From positions 3,038,001 to 3,102,000 of the forward strand of contig NZ_CP098732.1 in NCBI RefSeq assembly GCF_023824315.1: a DNA stretch of 64,000 nucleotides, given 5' to 3'. The translations under genes and the position numbers were made by a program. The notes beneath the pieces are model-generated. The model had not been told where the DNA came from. It was given only the letters and a program-made list of their open reading frames with translations, and searched no databases. The stretch is from Acinetobacter tibetensis (GTDB lineage: Bacteria > Pseudomonadota > Gammaproteobacteria > Pseudomonadales > Moraxellaceae). Positions 47,594-57,489 of the stretch are shown one piece after another (position 1 is the stretch's first letter; every line of letters starts with the position of its first letter).

Positions 47594-50500
47594 TTAGTCA
47601 CCATTTTTCAGTTCAATGTTGATACCTAAAGAACGGATCTCTTTGGTCAATACGTTGAACGATTCAGGCATACCTGGGTCCATATAATGGTTACCATCTA
47701 CAATGTTCTTATAGATACGAGTACGACCTTCAACATCATCCGACTTCACAGTAAGCATTTCTTGCAGTGTATAAGCTGCGCCGTAAGCTTCAAGTGCCCA
47801 GACCTCCATCTCACCGAAACGCTGACCACCAAACTGAGCTTTACCACCCAATGGCTGTTGCGTTACTAATGAGTAAGAACCAGTAGAACGCGCATGCATC
47901 TTGTCGTCAACCAAGTGGTTCAACTTGAGCATGTACATATAACCTACAGTTACAGGACGGTCGAAACGTTCACCTGTACGTCCATCATATAATACGGTTT
48001 GACCCGAGCGTGGAATTTCAGCCAGCTCTAGCAACTCTTTGATTTGAGCTTCTTCAGCACCATCAAATACAGGAGTAGCTAAAGGCACACCAGCGCGTAA
48101 ATTACCCGCCAAGATTAGAATCTCGTCATCAGTTAAGCTGTCTAAATCTTCTTGCTGACCGCCCACTTTGTTGTAGATCTTGTCTAGGAAAATACGTAGT
48201 TCAGCAATTTCACGCTGTTGTTTGAGCATCTTATCAATTTGCTCACCCAAACCTTTCGCAGCCATACCCAAGTGAGTTTCAAGAATCTGACCCACGTTCA
48301 TACGTGACGGTACACCCAATGGGTTCAATACGATATCGACTGGTACACCATTGGCATCATGTGGCATGTCTTCAACTGGCAAGATGTTAGAAACAACACC
48401 CTTGTTACCGTGACGACCCGCCATCTTATCACCAGGCTGGATACGACGTTTAACCGCAAGGTAAACCTTCACAACTTTCAATACGCCAGTTGTAAGTTCG
48501 TCACCTGTAGAAAGTTTGCGTTTTTTCTCAGCAAATTTCTCGTCAATTTCGAAGCTCTTCTCTTTCAAGAACACTTGAATTTGCGTTAAACGCTCAGCAA
48601 TGGCTTCATCACTTGGCTGGATTTCAAGTAAATCAACCAACTCTAAGCCAGACAACATATCCTCAGACATTTTGTCGCCACGTTTTGTACCGCCACCGCC
48701 ATTCGACTCTTGACCTGTCAACAAGCGAACAACACGTTCACGTGCTGCTTCTTCGAAGATTTTGTATTCTTCTTTCAAGTCTTTACGGTAAGCATCTAAT
48801 TGAGCTTTTTCAATTGCTTGTGCACGTTCATCTTTTTCAAGACCGTCACGTGTAAACACTTGAACGTCAATCACTGTACCTTTGGTGCCAGATGGAACAC
48901 GTAAAGAAGAGTCTTTAACGTCAGCCGCTTTTTCACCAAAAATTGCGCGAAGCAGTTTTTCTTCTGGTGTTAATTGCGTTTCACCTTTAGGCGTTACTTT
49001 ACCGACTAGAATGTCACCCGCAGCAACTTCAGCACCGATATATACGATACCTGATTCATCTAGCTTAGACAGTGCAGCTTCACCCACATTCGGGATATCA
49101 GCAGTAATTTCTTCAGCACCCAATTTGGTATCACGTGCAACACACGATAATTCTTGGATATGAATCGACGTTAAGCGATCTTCTTGAAGTACACGCTCAG
49201 AAAGCAAGATCGAGTCTTCATAGTTATAACCGTTCCATGTCATGAACGCGACGCGCATGTTTTGACCTAGCGCAAGTTCACCACCATCAGTTGATGGACC
49301 GTCAGCCAATACATCACCACGAGCAACTTTGTCACCCATGCGAACAACAACGTTTTGGTTGATACATGTATTTTGGTTAGAACGTGTATATTTGATGAGG
49401 TTGTAGATATCTACGCCCGCTTCACCCGCAATCATTTCTTCTTCGTTTACACGAATCACGATACGAGAAGCATCCACGTATTCAATCGCACCACCACGGT
49501 TTGCGATAACACACACACCTGAGTCACGCGCTACGTTTGCTTCCATACCAGTACCAACAAGCGGCTTGTCAGCCAATAATGTTGGAACAGCCTGACGCTG
49601 CATGTTCGAACCCATTAATGCACGGTTCGCATCATCGTGTTCAAGGAATGGAATCAGTGATGCAGCAACAGAAACAACCTGCTGAGCAGATACGTCCATA
49701 TGCGTCACTTTTTCAGGCGGCATACGTACGAAATCACCTTGGTGACGTACAGAAACAAATTCTTCAGTCAAATGATTCTCTGCATCAACTGCAGAGTCGG
49801 CTTGTGCAATGACTGTGCCTACTTCTTCAATCGCAGATAAGTATTCAACTTCATCCGTTACACGACCATCAACAACTCTACGGTATGGAGTTTCCAAGAA
49901 ACCGAAGTTATTACATTTTGCATAAACAGATAGCGAGTTGATCAAACCAATGTTTGGACCTTCAGGCGTTTCAATCGGACATACACGACCATAGTGAGTT
50001 TGATGTACGTCACGTACTTCAAAGCCCGCACGTTCACGTGTTAAACCACCAGGACCAAGCGCCGATACACGACGTTTGTGCGTAATCTCAGACAATGGAT
50101 TGTTTTGGTCCATAAACTGAGACAATTGGCTTGAACCAAAGAATTCTTTGATTGCAGCTGCAACTGGTTTCGCATTGATTAAATCTTGCGGAGACAAGTT
50201 GTCTGCTTCTGCTTGGCTTAAACGTTCTTTTACAGCACGTTCAACACGAACCAAACCAACACGGAATTGGTTTTCTGTCATTTCACCAACAGAACGAACA
50301 CGACGGTTACCCAAGTGATCGATATCATCGACTTCACCTTTACCGTTACGAATTTCAACCAATGTTTTTAATACATCAGTGATATCGCTGTTCGAAAGAA
50401 TGCCTTCAACTTCACGTGACTTCTGGTCAGTTCCCACTTCGTAAGGACGACCCAAACGACGGTTAAACTTCATACGACCTACTGGCGATAAATCATAACG

Positions 50501-51682
50501 CTCAGAAGAGAAGAACAAGTTATTGAATAGGTTTTCAGCAGCTTCTTTTGTTGGTGGCTCGCCTGGACGCATTACTTTGTAGATTTCAACAAGCGCTTCT
50601 TCACGACCTGTTGTTGTATCTGCACGTAAAGAATCTGCAATGAATGAACCACGGTCAATGTCATTCGTGAACAGCATATTGAACTGTTTCACGCCGCCTT
50701 CAGCCAATTTCACCATAATTTCATGGCTTAATAAGGTGTTCGCAGCGATGACGTCGCCATCACGTAAAGTGATATCTTCAGCAGTGATACGCTCATATAA
50801 GTATTCATCTGGAACAGAAAGCTTAGTTAAGCCTGAAGCTTCCATTTGACGTACATGACGCGCGTTAATACGTTTACCTTGCTCAACAATCACTTTACCT
50901 TCATTATCGGTAATGTCGAATTGTGCCATTTCGCCACGCAGGCGTTCTGGAACAAGGTCAATCTGGTAGCTACCCATATCTAAATAGACAGGTACTTTCT
51001 CGTAGAATAAGTCTAGAATTTGTTCGTTGCTATAACCCAATGCACGAAGTACCACAGTCGCAAGCAATTTACGACGACGGTCAATACGAACATAGACTAA
51101 ATCTTTCGCATCAAATTCAAAATCTAACCATGAACCACGGTAGGGAATAATACGTGCTGAATAAAGCACTTTACCGCTTGAGTGAGTTTTACCCTTATCA
51201 TGATCAAAGAACACGCCAGGTGAACGATGTAACTGAGATACGATTACACGCTCAGTACCATTAATAACGAATGTCCCGTTATCCGTCATGAGTGGCATTT
51301 CACCCATGTACACTTCTTGCTCACGCACGTCTTTGATTGATTTCGTTTCACGATCTTTAATGATCAAACGAATTTTTACACGCATTGGTGCCGCATAAGT
51401 TGAGCCACGAAGAATACATTCGCGAACATCAAACTCCGGCTTACCAAGGCTATACTCAACAAATTCTAGAGCAGCATTGCCAGAATAACTTTCTATAGGA
51501 AAAACTGAACGAAATGCGGCTTGGAGACCGATATCTTCGCGGTTTTTTGGTGATTTGCCATCTTGCAAGAACGTTCTGTACGAGTCGACTTGAATCGCGA
51601 GCAAGTACGGAGCATCCATAACACTAGGCAATTTACCAAAATTCTTACGGATCCGTTTCTTTTCGGTATATGAGTATGCCAT
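47594..51682 (-). CDS. rpoB: RNA polymerase subunit beta
   Basis: RpoB is the beta catalytic subunit of RNA polymerase. The 1362-residue protein starts [19 protein letters not shown] at 51682 with GGAGTCC-type bases upstream. The rifampicin region [20 protein letters not shown] and [11 protein letters not shown] is wild type at the classical resistance positions, so it predicts rifampicin sensitivity. The late [15 protein letters not shown] and the C-terminal [17 protein letters not shown] segments are conserved. One difference from most bacteria is Gln at residue 561 in VHQTHYGR, where proline is usual. Confidence 0.98.
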   Translation of the reverse strand: MAYSYTEKKRIRKNFGKLPSVMDAPYLLAIQVDSYRTFLQDGKSPKNREDIGLQAAFRSVFPIESYSGNAALEFVEYSLGKPEFDVRECILRGSTYAAPMRVKIRLIIKDRETKSIKDVREQEVYMGEMPLMTDNGTFVINGTERVIVSQLHRSPGVFFDHDKGKTHSSGKVLYSARIIPYRGSWLDFEFDAKDLVYVRIDRRRKLLATVVLRALGYSNEQILDLFYEKVPVYLDMGSYQIDLVPERLRGEMAQFDITDNEGKVIVEQGKRINARHVRQMEASGLTKLSVPDEYLYERITAEDITLRDGDVIAANTLLSHEIMVKLAEGGVKQFNMLFTNDIDRGSFIADSLRADTTTGREEALVEIYKVMRPGEPPTKEAAENLFNNLFFSSERYDLSPVGRMKFNRRLGRPYEVGTDQKSREVEGILSNSDITDVLKTLVEIRNGKGEVDDIDHLGNRRVRSVGEMTENQFRVGLVRVERAVKERLSQAEADNLSPQDLINAKPVAAAIKEFFGSSQLSQFMDQNNPLSEITHKRRVSALGPGGLTRERAGFEVRDVHQTHYGRVCPIETPEGPNIGLINSLSVYAKCNNFGFLETPYRRVVDGRVTDEVEYLSAIEEVGTVIAQADSAVDAENHLTEEFVSVRHQGDFVRMPPEKVTHMDVSAQQVVSVAASLIPFLEHDDANRALMGSNMQRQAVPTLLADKPLVGTGMEANVARDSGVCVIANRGGAIEYVDASRIVIRVNEEEMIAGEAGVDIYNLIKYTRSNQNTCINQNVVVRMGDKVARGDVLADGPSTDGGELALGQNMRVAFMTWNGYNYEDSILLSERVLQEDRLTSIHIQELSCVARDTKLGAEEITADIPNVGEAALSKLDESGIVYIGAEVAAGDILVGKVTPKGETQLTPEEKLLRAIFGEKAADVKDSSLRVPSGTKGTVIDVQVFTRDGLEKDERAQAIEKAQLDAYRKDLKEEYKIFEEAARERVVRLLTGQESNGGGGTKRGDKMSEDMLSGLELVDLLEIQPSDEAIAERLTQIQVFLKEKSFEIDEKFAEKKRKLSTGDELTTGVLKVVKVYLAVKRRIQPGDKMAGRHGNKGVVSNILPVEDMPHDANGVPVDIVLNPLGVPSRMNVGQILETHLGMAAKGLGEQIDKMLKQQREIAELRIFLDKIYNKVGGQQEDLDSLTDDEILILAGNLRAGVPLATPVFDGAEEAQIKELLELAEIPRSGQTVLYDGRTGERFDRPVTVGYMYMLKLNHLVDDKMHARSTGSYSLVTQQPLGGKAQFGGQRFGEMEVWALEAYGAAYTLQEMLTVKSDDVEGRTRIYKNIVDGNHYMDPGMPESFNVLTKEIRSLGINIELKNGD

Positions 51683-51703
51683 CTGGAGTCCTCGGAAAGT
51701 AAA

Positions 51704-51730
51704 CTAAACCCGCCTGCAGAACGGGTTTAG
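51704..51730 (-). repeat. 9-bp hairpin in the rpoB leader
   Basis: CTAAACCCG and CGGGTTTAG form a perfect stem with a nine-base loop, ending about 20 bases before the rpoB start codon on the transcript. Confidence 0.5.
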
Positions 51731-51794
51731 AAGGAATTACGCAGGCCGATATGGCCACCACTGTTTACAAATGCTGCAATTTTTAGTGGTATTA

Positions 51795-51841
51795 AAACGC
51801 TTAACAATATTTTTTGAATAGAAAAATATTGGTAAGCGTTT
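51795..51841 (-). repeat. Long hairpin in the rplL-rpoB spacer (possible RNase III site)
   Basis: AAACGCTTAACAATATTTTT pairs with AAAAATATTGGTAAGCGTTT with a single mismatch over 20 bp and a seven-base loop. The length and position suit a processing site for a double-strand ribonuclease; that role is inference. Confidence 0.55.
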
Positions 51842-51916
51842 AAAATTTATCTTTATTGTTTAAATTTGATGGTTTTTAAATCAATCAAATTAAAGTCGAG
51901 CCGATTATTGTAACGC

Positions 51917-51947
51917 AAAAAGGCTGATGACCCAAGAGCCATCAGCC
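51917..51947 (-). terminator. Attenuator between rplL and rpoB
   Basis: On the minus strand GGCTGATG pairs with CATCAGCC across a ten-base loop, followed by TTTTT. It lies 42 bases after the rplL stop. Partial termination here would lower rpoBC expression relative to the ribosomal proteins, as known in E. coli. Confidence 0.7.
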
Positions 51948-51988
51948 AATTTTTGGGGGTGAAATTAATATTCCTCCCCCTGGTAACA

Positions 51989-52354
51989 TTACTTAATAGT
52001 AATAGTAGCACCAGTTTCTTCAAGTTTTTTCTTAAGTTCTTCAGCTTCTTCTTTAGAAACTGCTTCTTTAAGAACTGAAGGAGCGCCTTCAACTAAATCT
52101 TTAGCTTCTTTCAAGCCAAGACCAGTGATTTCACGAACTGCTTTAATTACCGCTACTTTGTTCGCGCCGAAAGAAGTCAACTCAACGTTGAATTCTGATT
52201 GCTCTTCAACAGCAGCAGCAGCAGGACCTGCAGCTACAGCTACAGCAGCAGCAGATACGTTGAATTTTTCTTCAAAAGCAGAAATAAGTTCTACAAGTTC
52301 AAGAACAGTTTTTTCAGCAACTGCGTTTAGGATTTCTTCGTTTGTTAAAGCCAT
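51989..52354 (-). CDS. rplL: 50S ribosomal protein L7/L12
   Basis: L7/L12 forms the flexible stalk dimers that recruit translation factors. The 121-residue protein has the N-terminal dimerisation helices ([20 protein letters not shown]), the alanine-rich hinge (about residues 35-50) and the C-terminal domain ([35 protein letters not shown], shown in part as the [20 protein letters not shown] segment). Length is normal. It follows rplJ by 48 bp. Confidence 0.98.
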   Translation of the reverse strand: MALTNEEILNAVAEKTVLELVELISAFEEKFNVSAAAVAVAAGPAAAAVEEQSEFNVELTSFGANKVAVIKAVREITGLGLKEAKDLVEGAPSVLKEAVSKEEAEELKKKLEETGATITIK

Positions 52355-52402
52355 GAGATTAATTCCAAATGGGTATTGAATGATGTGTGTTTAAGTTTGA
52401 GC

Positions 52403-52909
52403 TTATGCAGCTTCTGACTCGTTTTTCTCTTGAAGCGCTGTAAGTAAGCGACCCAATTTCGAAATAGGAGCCTGAAGAACGCTTGCAAGCATAGTAAGCG
52501 CTTTCTCTTGGTTTGGAAGATTCGCGATAACGCTAACTTCTGCGCCTTGATAAAGTTTGCCTTCAAATGCAGCAGCTTTAAGTTCAAATGCTTTGTTAGT
52601 TTTCGCAAATTCTTCAAATAAGCGTGCCGCAGCACCCATATCATCTGCAGAAGTTGAGAAAGCTAAAATTGTTGGGCCAACAAGGTTGTCGTTCAAGATA
52701 TTGAAAGGAGTATCTTGAAGAGCGCGTTTAGCCAAAGTATTACGTACAACACGTGTAGCAACACCCAACTTACGAGCTTCAACACGAAGAGCAGTTAATT
52801 GCTCAACAGTTAAACCTTGGTAGTCAGCAACAACAGCAGCAAACGCAGTAGAAGCAACTTCAGTTACTTCAGCAACGATCTGTTTTTTGCCTTCGATAAG
52901 AAGAGCCAT
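52403..52909 (-). CDS. rplJ: 50S ribosomal protein L10
   Basis: L10 is the base of the ribosomal stalk, binding L7/L12 dimers and 23S rRNA. The 168-residue protein starts at the ATG at 52909 (MALLIEGKKQIVAEVTEVAS) with AGGAGG upstream. The family motifs VADYQGLTVEQLTALR and VRNTLAKRAL are present, and the C-terminal helix that binds L7/L12 is at the end. In other bacteria L10-L12 binds the rplJ leader to repress translation; the structured leader here fits that. Confidence 0.98.
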   Translation of the reverse strand: MALLIEGKKQIVAEVTEVASTAFAAVVADYQGLTVEQLTALRVEARKLGVATRVVRNTLAKRALQDTPFNILNDNLVGPTILAFSTSADDMGAAARLFEEFAKTNKAFELKAAAFEGKLYQGAEVSVIANLPNQEKALTMLASVLQAPISKLGRLLTALQEKNESEAA

Positions 52910-53213
52910 TGTAAAACCTCCTAACGGTGATTTATGTACCCGAATACACAGGCACACTCCCAATTCGCAAGTTCATCACTGAACTTACACGCGGAGGATG
53001 AACAAATCACACCACCGCGTCTACTCAGGCTGGAAAATTAAGAAAGTAATCGAAATCACTTTCGCCTGAGGTCTTTGACGCTGATAAATTAAATTTATCA
53101 ATTCAAAGTTTGCCTAAGTTTGCAATTTCACCAAAACTGGTTTTTCTTGCCTAAAACTCAAAGCAGTACTTTGAGTTTTACTCAGGGCTTTAAAATTCTG
53201 TCTAAGTAAAAAC
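52910..53213 (-). promoter_or_regulatory. rplJ leader (L10-type) and rplA-rplJ spacer
   Basis: The 304-bp spacer holds a 12-bp perfect hairpin near rplA (53152-53180), then a region in which CTCAGGC pairs at a distance with GCCTGAG, and a leader ending in the AGGAGG ribosome binding site of rplJ. The distant pairing and position match the L10 leader, a translational autoregulation element bound by the L10-L12 complex. Whether it is a true member needs a covariance-model search. Confidence 0.6.
53152..53180 (-). repeat. 12-bp hairpin after rplA
   Basis: TAAAACTCAAAG and CTTTGAGTTTTA pair perfectly with a five-base loop. It lies 34 bases after the rplA stop on the transcript and may be a processing site or partial terminator. 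Confidence 0.55.
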
Positions 53214-53909
53214 TTAGTTAGAAACGTTGTTTACATCAACAACAAGACCAGGACCCATAGTTGAGCTCAAAGTGATCTTTTTGATGTATACACCTTTAGA
53301 AGTTGCAGGCTTTAACTTTTTCAAGTCTGCAATCAAAGTTTCAACGTTTTGGCGAACAGCTTCAGCAGAGAAGTCTACTTGACCGATCGCAGCGTGGATA
53401 ATACCCGCTTTGTCTACACGGTAACGTGCTTGACCAGCTTTAGCATTTTTAACTGCACCAGCAACATCTGGAGTTACAGTTCCTACTTTCGGGTTTGGCA
53501 TCAAACCACGTGGACCAAGGATCGTACCCAACTTACCTACAACGCGCATTGCATCTGGAGCAGCAATTACTACGTCAAAGTCAAGGTTACCTTGTTGAAT
53601 GCTTTCAGCCAAGTCATCAAAACCAACAATGTCCGCGCCTTCAGCTTTAGCAGCTTCAGCAGCAGCGCCTTGAGCAAACACAGCAACACGTACAGTTTTA
53701 CCCGTACCTGCAGGAAGTGTAGTCGCGCCACGAACAACTTGGTCAGATTTACGAGGGTCAACACCTAGGTTTACCGCAACATCCAAAGATTCTTTGAATT
53801 TCGCAGCAGGAAGACCAGCAAGAACAGCTACTGCTTCTTCTAAAGTGTAAACTTTGTTTGCTTCAATAGCAGCAGCAATGGCTTTTTGACGTTTAGTTAA
53901 CTTTGCCAT
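53214..53909 (-). CDS. rplA: 50S ribosomal protein L1
   Basis: L1 forms the mobile L1 stalk near the E site and, in many bacteria, represses its own rplK-rplA message. The 231-residue protein has the expected N terminus ([19 protein letters not shown]), the [24 protein letters not shown] segment [20 protein letters not shown] and the signature [19 protein letters not shown] (about residues 124-142). It follows rplK by three bases. Confidence 0.98.
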   Translation of the reverse strand: MAKLTKRQKAIAAAIEANKVYTLEEAVAVLAGLPAAKFKESLDVAVNLGVDPRKSDQVVRGATTLPAGTGKTVRVAVFAQGAAAEAAKAEGADIVGFDDLAESIQQGNLDFDVVIAAPDAMRVVGKLGTILGPRGLMPNPKVGTVTPDVAGAVKNAKAGQARYRVDKAGIIHAAIGQVDFSAEAVRQNVETLIADLKKLKPATSKGVYIKKITLSSTMGPGLVVDVNNVSN

Positions 53910-53912
53910 GTC

Positions 53913-54341
53913 TTATAGCTCCACTTCCAAGCCCATAGAACGTGCAGAACCAGCGATGGTACGAACACGTGCGTCTAAATCAGCACCAGTTAAATCTGGT
54001 TCTTTAGTAGTCGCGATTTCTTCCAATTGAGCACGAGTCAACTTACCAACTTTAGTTTTGTTAGGTACAGATGAACCCTTTTGGATACCAGCAGCTTTCT
54101 TAAGAAGAATAGATGCAGGTGGAGTTTTCATGATGAATGTGAACGACTTATCGTTGTACACAGTGATCACGACTGGAATTGGCAAACCAACTTCAAGTTT
54201 TTGTGTTGCAGCATTGAATTCTTTACAGAATGCCATGATGTTAACACCACGTTGACCCAATGCAGGACCAATCGGTGGAGATGGATTCGCTTTACCAGCT
54301 GGAACTTGCAGCTTGATATAGCCGTCAATCTTCTTAGCCAT
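53913..54341 (-). CDS. rplK: 50S ribosomal protein L11
   Basis: L11 lies at the GTPase-associated centre and is needed for stringent-factor activation. The 142-residue protein has [20 protein letters not shown] (about residues 8-27) and the C-terminal rRNA-binding domain with [11 protein letters not shown] at the end. It starts at the ATG at 54341 with AGAGG upstream and is followed by rplA after three bases. Confidence 0.98.
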   Translation of the reverse strand: MAKKIDGYIKLQVPAGKANPSPPIGPALGQRGVNIMAFCKEFNAATQKLEVGLPIPVVITVYNDKSFTFIMKTPPASILLKKAAGIQKGSSVPNKTKVGKLTRAQLEEIATTKEPDLTGADLDARVRTIAGSARSMGLEVEL

Positions 54342-54415
54342 TTCAAATTACCTCTGGGTACAAACGCCTTTTACAGCTCCCCAATATTTTATGTAGTAAG
54401 AACCACTACAACAAC

Positions 54416-54445
54416 AATGCCCGACTGAATAAATCGGGCGTTTTT
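54416..54445. repeat. Hairpin in the nusG-rplK spacer
   Basis: GCCCGA and TCGGGC form a stem with a nine-base loop, 10 to 40 bases after nusG on the transcript. The T tract is on the plus strand, not on the transcribed side, so termination of this operon is not expected; processing or pausing is possible. Confidence 0.4.
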
Positions 54446-54457
54446 AACCAATCTTAA

Positions 54458-54991
54458 TTAAATTGTTTTTTCGACTTGGCGAAATTCCAATTCAACTTGC
54501 GTTGGTCGATTAAACACATTAATCGTCAACGTTAAACGTGACTTCTCGTATAGAACTTCTTCCACCACGCCTTTAAAGTCGGTGAATGGACCGTCAATTA
54601 CAAGTAATTCTTCACCTGGTTCAAACATCGTCTTAGGACGAGGTGCTTCACCAGTATTACGTACACGCGCAAGAATTGCATCAGCTTCTTTTTGCGTAAT
54701 TGGTGCAGGTTTTTCCGCCGTGCCACCAATAAAACCTAAAACTTTAGGACATTCTTTAACAATGTGCCAAGTCTCATCATTCATTTCCATTTCAACTAAC
54801 ACATAGCCAGGAAAGAATTTACGCTCAGACTTACGCTTCTTACCATCCTTCATTTCTACCACTTCTTCGGTAGGAACAAGAACTTCACCAAAGCTATCGG
54901 CTACAGCGCTACGCTGGATTCGATCATTAAGTGAACGCATCACCTGTTTTTCATAACCTGAGTAGGCATGAATAATGTACCAACGTTTCAT
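54458..54991 (-). CDS. nusG: Transcription termination/antitermination factor NusG
   Basis: NusG binds RNA polymerase, promotes elongation, and links it to Rho or to the ribosome. The 177-residue protein has the NGN domain ([20 protein letters not shown] at the start, [14 protein letters not shown]) and a C-terminal KOW domain ([16 protein letters not shown], about residues 127-142). It follows secE by seven bases. Confidence 0.97.
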   Translation of the reverse strand: MKRWYIIHAYSGYEKQVMRSLNDRIQRSAVADSFGEVLVPTEEVVEMKDGKKRKSERKFFPGYVLVEMEMNDETWHIVKECPKVLGFIGGTAEKPAPITQKEADAILARVRNTGEAPRPKTMFEPGEELLVIDGPFTDFKGVVEEVLYEKSRLTLTINVFNRPTQVELEFRQVEKTI

Positions 54992-54998
54992 AGCTCTC

Positions 54999-55439
54999 TT
55001 ACCCGATAATAAACTTCATAAACCAGCCTAAAATATAATCAAAACACCACAATACTAAGGATGCAATAACTACAACTGCAAGAACTTGCCACGAAGTGGT
55101 CATCGTTTCTTGCTTGGTTGGCCATGTGACACGACGCAATTCAATGCGTGCATCTTTTAGCAAACGAACAAAGCCTTTGCCTTGATGGGTGGCGTATATT
55201 AAACCTAAAGCCACAATGATACAAGACAAAATTACACCAACACACACCCAAACATTATTTGCTGGTGCCCAATATGCTGGCAAATGCTGATTCACCATGG
55301 TTGCACCAATAATTAAAATTAATGCAATAATCCACAGCACAACATCTAATGGTGAGCCAGAATTAACAACTTCAGCAGAATTATTTCTTTGAGGGATTGG
55401 CGCGTCGCTTAATGCGTCACGCGATTTATCATTCGACAT
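54999..55439 (-). CDS. secE: Preprotein translocase subunit SecE
   Basis: SecE is the essential clamp of the SecYEG channel in the inner membrane. The 146-residue protein has three membrane helices (about residues 27-47, 57-77 and 118-140), the three-helix form typical of gammaproteobacteria, with a polar N-terminal extension. The conserved amphipathic segment [20 protein letters not shown] precedes the last helix. It is followed by nusG after seven bases. Confidence 0.96.
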   Translation of the reverse strand: MSNDKSRDALSDAPIPQRNNSAEVVNSGSPLDVVLWIIALILIIGATMVNQHLPAYWAPANNVWVCVGVILSCIIVALGLIYATHQGKGFVRLLKDARIELRRVTWPTKQETMTTSWQVLAVVVIASLVLWCFDYILGWFMKFIIG

Positions 55440-55514
55440 TTTTTTACTCGTCGTAGAATTCGCGATTTATTATATGACTAGTTTAGCCAGCATCAAGCTC
55501 TTTTACTAAAAAAG

Positions 55515-55590
55515 TGGCAGGCTAGGAGGGACTCGAACCCCCAACATTCGGTTTTGGAGACCGACGCTCTACCAATTGAACTACTAGCCT
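55515..55590 (-). tRNA. trpT: tRNA-Trp (CCA anticodon)
   Basis: The minus-strand sequence folds as a normal tRNA of 76 bases including an encoded CCA. The acceptor stem is AGGCTAG with CTAGCCT and a G discriminator. The anticodon loop is CTCCAAA with CCA read as tryptophan, and the T arm carries GGTTCGAGTCC. It sits between tuf and secE, a typical place in this genus. Confidence 0.97.
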
Positions 55591-55596
55591 GCAGTG

Positions 55597-55624
55597 TAAG
55601 TCGAGAATCGAAATTCTCGACTTA
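55597..55624 (-). repeat. 12-bp hairpin with UUCG loop between tuf and tRNA-Trp
   Basis: TAAGTCGAGAAT (55597-55608) pairs perfectly with ATTCTCGACTTA (55613-55624). On the transcribed strand the four-base loop is TTCG. There is no T tract on the transcript, so it is more likely a processing or stability element than a terminator. Confidence 0.6.
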
Positions 55625-55639
55625 AAACTTGTGTACCTA

Positions 55640-56830
55640 TTATGCAGTTACTTTCGCAACAACACCAGCACCAACTGTACGACCACCTTCACGGATCGCA
55701 AAACGTAGACCTGGGTCCATTGCGATTGGGTGGATTAATTCTACTGACATTTCAACGTTGTCACCTGGCATTACCATTTCAACGCCTTCTTGTAATTGGA
55801 TTGCGCCAGTTACATCAGTCGTACGGAAATAGAATTGTGGACGGTAACCATTAAGGAATGGAGTATGACGACCACCTTCTTCTTTAGAAAGTACGTATAC
55901 TTCTGCGTCGAATTTAGTGTGCGGCTTGATTGTACCTGGTTTAGCAAGTACTTGACCACGTTGTACGTCTTCACGCTTAGTACCACGTAGAAGAACACCA
56001 CAGTTCTCGCCCGCACGGCCTTCGTCAAGAAGTTTACGGAACATTTCAACGCCAGTAACTGTAGTTGTTTGAGTATCACGGATACCAACGATTTCAACTG
56101 ATTCGCCTACTTTCACGATACCAGCTTCTACACGACCAGTTACTACTGTACCACGGCCAGAGATAGAGAATACGTCTTCGATTGGCATTAAGAATGCTTT
56201 GTCGATAGCACGTTCTGGTTCTGGAATGTAAGAGTCAAGCGCTTCAACAAGAGCAAGAACTGAAGACTCACCGTACTGACCAGCGTCGCCATTAAGCGCA
56301 GCAAGAGCAGAACCACGGATAACTGGAGTGTCATCACCTGGGAAGTCATAAGTAGAAAGAAGTTCACGAACTTCCATTTCTACTAATTCAAGTAATTCTT
56401 CGTCGTCAACAAGGTCGCATTTGTTTAAGAATACGATGATGTAAGGTACACCAACCTGACGTGAAAGAAGGATGTGTTCACGAGTTTGTGGCATTGGACC
56501 GTCAGTCGCAGCACACACAAGGATCGCGCCGTCCATCTGAGCAGCACCAGTAATCATGTTTTTAACATAATCGGCGTGGCCCGGGCAGTCTACGTGAGCG
56601 TAGTGACGGATTGGAGAATCGTATTCTACGTGTGAAGTATTAATTGTAATACCACGTGCTTTTTCTTCAGGAGCAGAGTCGATTTGTGAGTAATCTTTCG
56701 CTTCACCGCCGTAAGTTTTTGCACAAATAGTTGCAATCGCAGCAGTTAAAGTAGTTTTACCATGGTCAACGTGACCGATTGTGCCCACGTTTACGTGTGG
56801 CTTATTACGTTCAAACTTAGCCTTAGCCAT
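55640..56830 (-). CDS. tuf: Elongation factor Tu
   Basis: EF-Tu carries aminoacyl-tRNA to the ribosome as a GTPase. The 396-residue protein has P-loop [10 protein letters not shown] (about residues 18-27), switch [14 protein letters not shown] (about 81-92) and NKCD (about 136-139), with domains 2 and 3 to the end. Length is normal. This is the tRNA-linked copy; a second tuf near the ribosomal-protein cluster is expected elsewhere but is not in this window. Confidence 0.98.
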   Translation of the reverse strand: MAKAKFERNKPHVNVGTIGHVDHGKTTLTAAIATICAKTYGGEAKDYSQIDSAPEEKARGITINTSHVEYDSPIRHYAHVDCPGHADYVKNMITGAAQMDGAILVCAATDGPMPQTREHILLSRQVGVPYIIVFLNKCDLVDDEELLELVEMEVRELLSTYDFPGDDTPVIRGSALAALNGDAGQYGESSVLALVEALDSYIPEPERAIDKAFLMPIEDVFSISGRGTVVTGRVEAGIVKVGESVEIVGIRDTQTTTVTGVEMFRKLLDEGRAGENCGVLLRGTKREDVQRGQVLAKPGTIKPHTKFDAEVYVLSKEEGGRHTPFLNGYRPQFYFRTTDVTGAIQLQEGVEMVMPGDNVEMSVELIHPIAMDPGLRFAIREGGRTVGAGVVAKVTA

Positions 56831-56917
56831 GTTTATATTCCTCGTTTACGTCGAACACAATTCTGAGAAATGCTCAGCATCGACATATCGCCTAAAAAAG
56901 CAGACACCCAATACTTG

Positions 56918-56943
56918 AAAAGCAGACTAATAAGCCTGCTTTT
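56918..56943 (-). terminator. Weak terminator-like hairpin between tRNA-Thr and tuf
   Basis: AAAAGCAG and CTGCTTTT form an 8-bp stem with a ten-base loop, with the TTTT forming the end of the stem on the minus strand. It lies between the tRNA cluster and tuf. It may attenuate tuf or help separate the tRNA precursor. Confidence 0.4.
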
Positions 56944-56977
56944 TAAAATCTTTGTAGAATATCTACTAAACTGTATC

Positions 56978-57052
<75 letters not shown>

Positions 57053-57064
57053 AATCTTCTTCGA

Positions 57065-57140
57065 TGGAGCGGGAGACGAGGGTCGAACTCGCGACATGTA
57101 GCTTGGAAGGCTACCGCTCTACCAACTGAGCTACTCCCGC
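57065..57140 (-). tRNA. glyT: tRNA-Gly (UCC anticodon)
   Basis: A 76-base cloverleaf with encoded CCA. The acceptor stem is GCGGGAG with CTCCCGC. The anticodon stem is GTAGC/GCTAC with loop CTTCCAA and anticodon TCC. It lies 12 bases before tRNA-Thr(GGU) in transcript order. Confidence 0.97.
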
Positions 57141-57176
57141 TTAATGTTGGCAATTAACCACTTCAATCGAAGTTAA

Positions 57177-57260
57177 TGGTGGTGAGGGAAGGATTCGAAC
57201 CTTCGAAACTTTCGTAGCGGAGTTACAGTCCGCCCCCTTTGACCGCTCGGGAACCTCACC
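57177..57260 (-). tRNA. tyrU: tRNA-Tyr (GUA anticodon)
   Basis: An 84-base class II tRNA with a long variable arm and encoded CCA. The acceptor stem is GGTGAGG with CCTCACC-type bases. The anticodon stem is GCGGA/TCCGC with loop CTGTAAC and anticodon GTA. Confidence 0.96.
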
Positions 57261-57314
57261 ACTTCACACTTATTTCAGTGTTGTTCTTCACTTCACAACT
57301 ACACACTCTTAAGA

Positions 57315-57390
<76 letters not shown>

Positions 57391-57432
57391 TCTTTCTTAG
57401 TGTTTCGTACGTTTCGTATCGGAACGGTGTGC

Positions 57433-57460
57433 AGTTTAGCAAAACTTAGAATCCTTGCAA
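57433..57460 (-). promoter_or_regulatory. Likely sigma-70 promoter of the tRNA-tuf operon
   Basis: On the minus strand TTGCAA (57455-57460) and TAAACT (57433-57438) are separated by 16 bases. A GC-rich run follows the -10 hexamer (GCACACCG), as in stringently controlled tRNA and rRNA promoters. The first tRNA begins 42 bases further on. Confidence 0.65.
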
Positions 57461-57489
57461 GTGTTTTTTTCAAAAAAAACGCTAAAAAC

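Larger units (their letters stand above)
51683..51988. other. rplL-rpoB spacer with attenuator and hairpins
   Basis: This 306-bp spacer holds, in transcript order, a terminator-like hairpin (51917-51947), a 20-bp imperfect hairpin (51795-51841) and a 9-bp hairpin near the rpoB start (51704-51730). In E. coli the same spacer has a partial terminator and an RNase III site; the arrangement here is similar, though the sequence is not. Confidence 0.6.

Noticed and set aside
53349..53768. Long plus-strand frame opposite rplA
   Set aside because: It is an antisense shadow of L1 with no ribosome binding site and a low-complexity Thr/Ser/Asn product.
57463..57480. GTTTTTTT/AAAAAAAC palindrome after trpE
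   Set aside because: The stem is made only of A-T pairs, so it is too weak to be called a terminator and lies too close to the tRNA promoter for a clear role.
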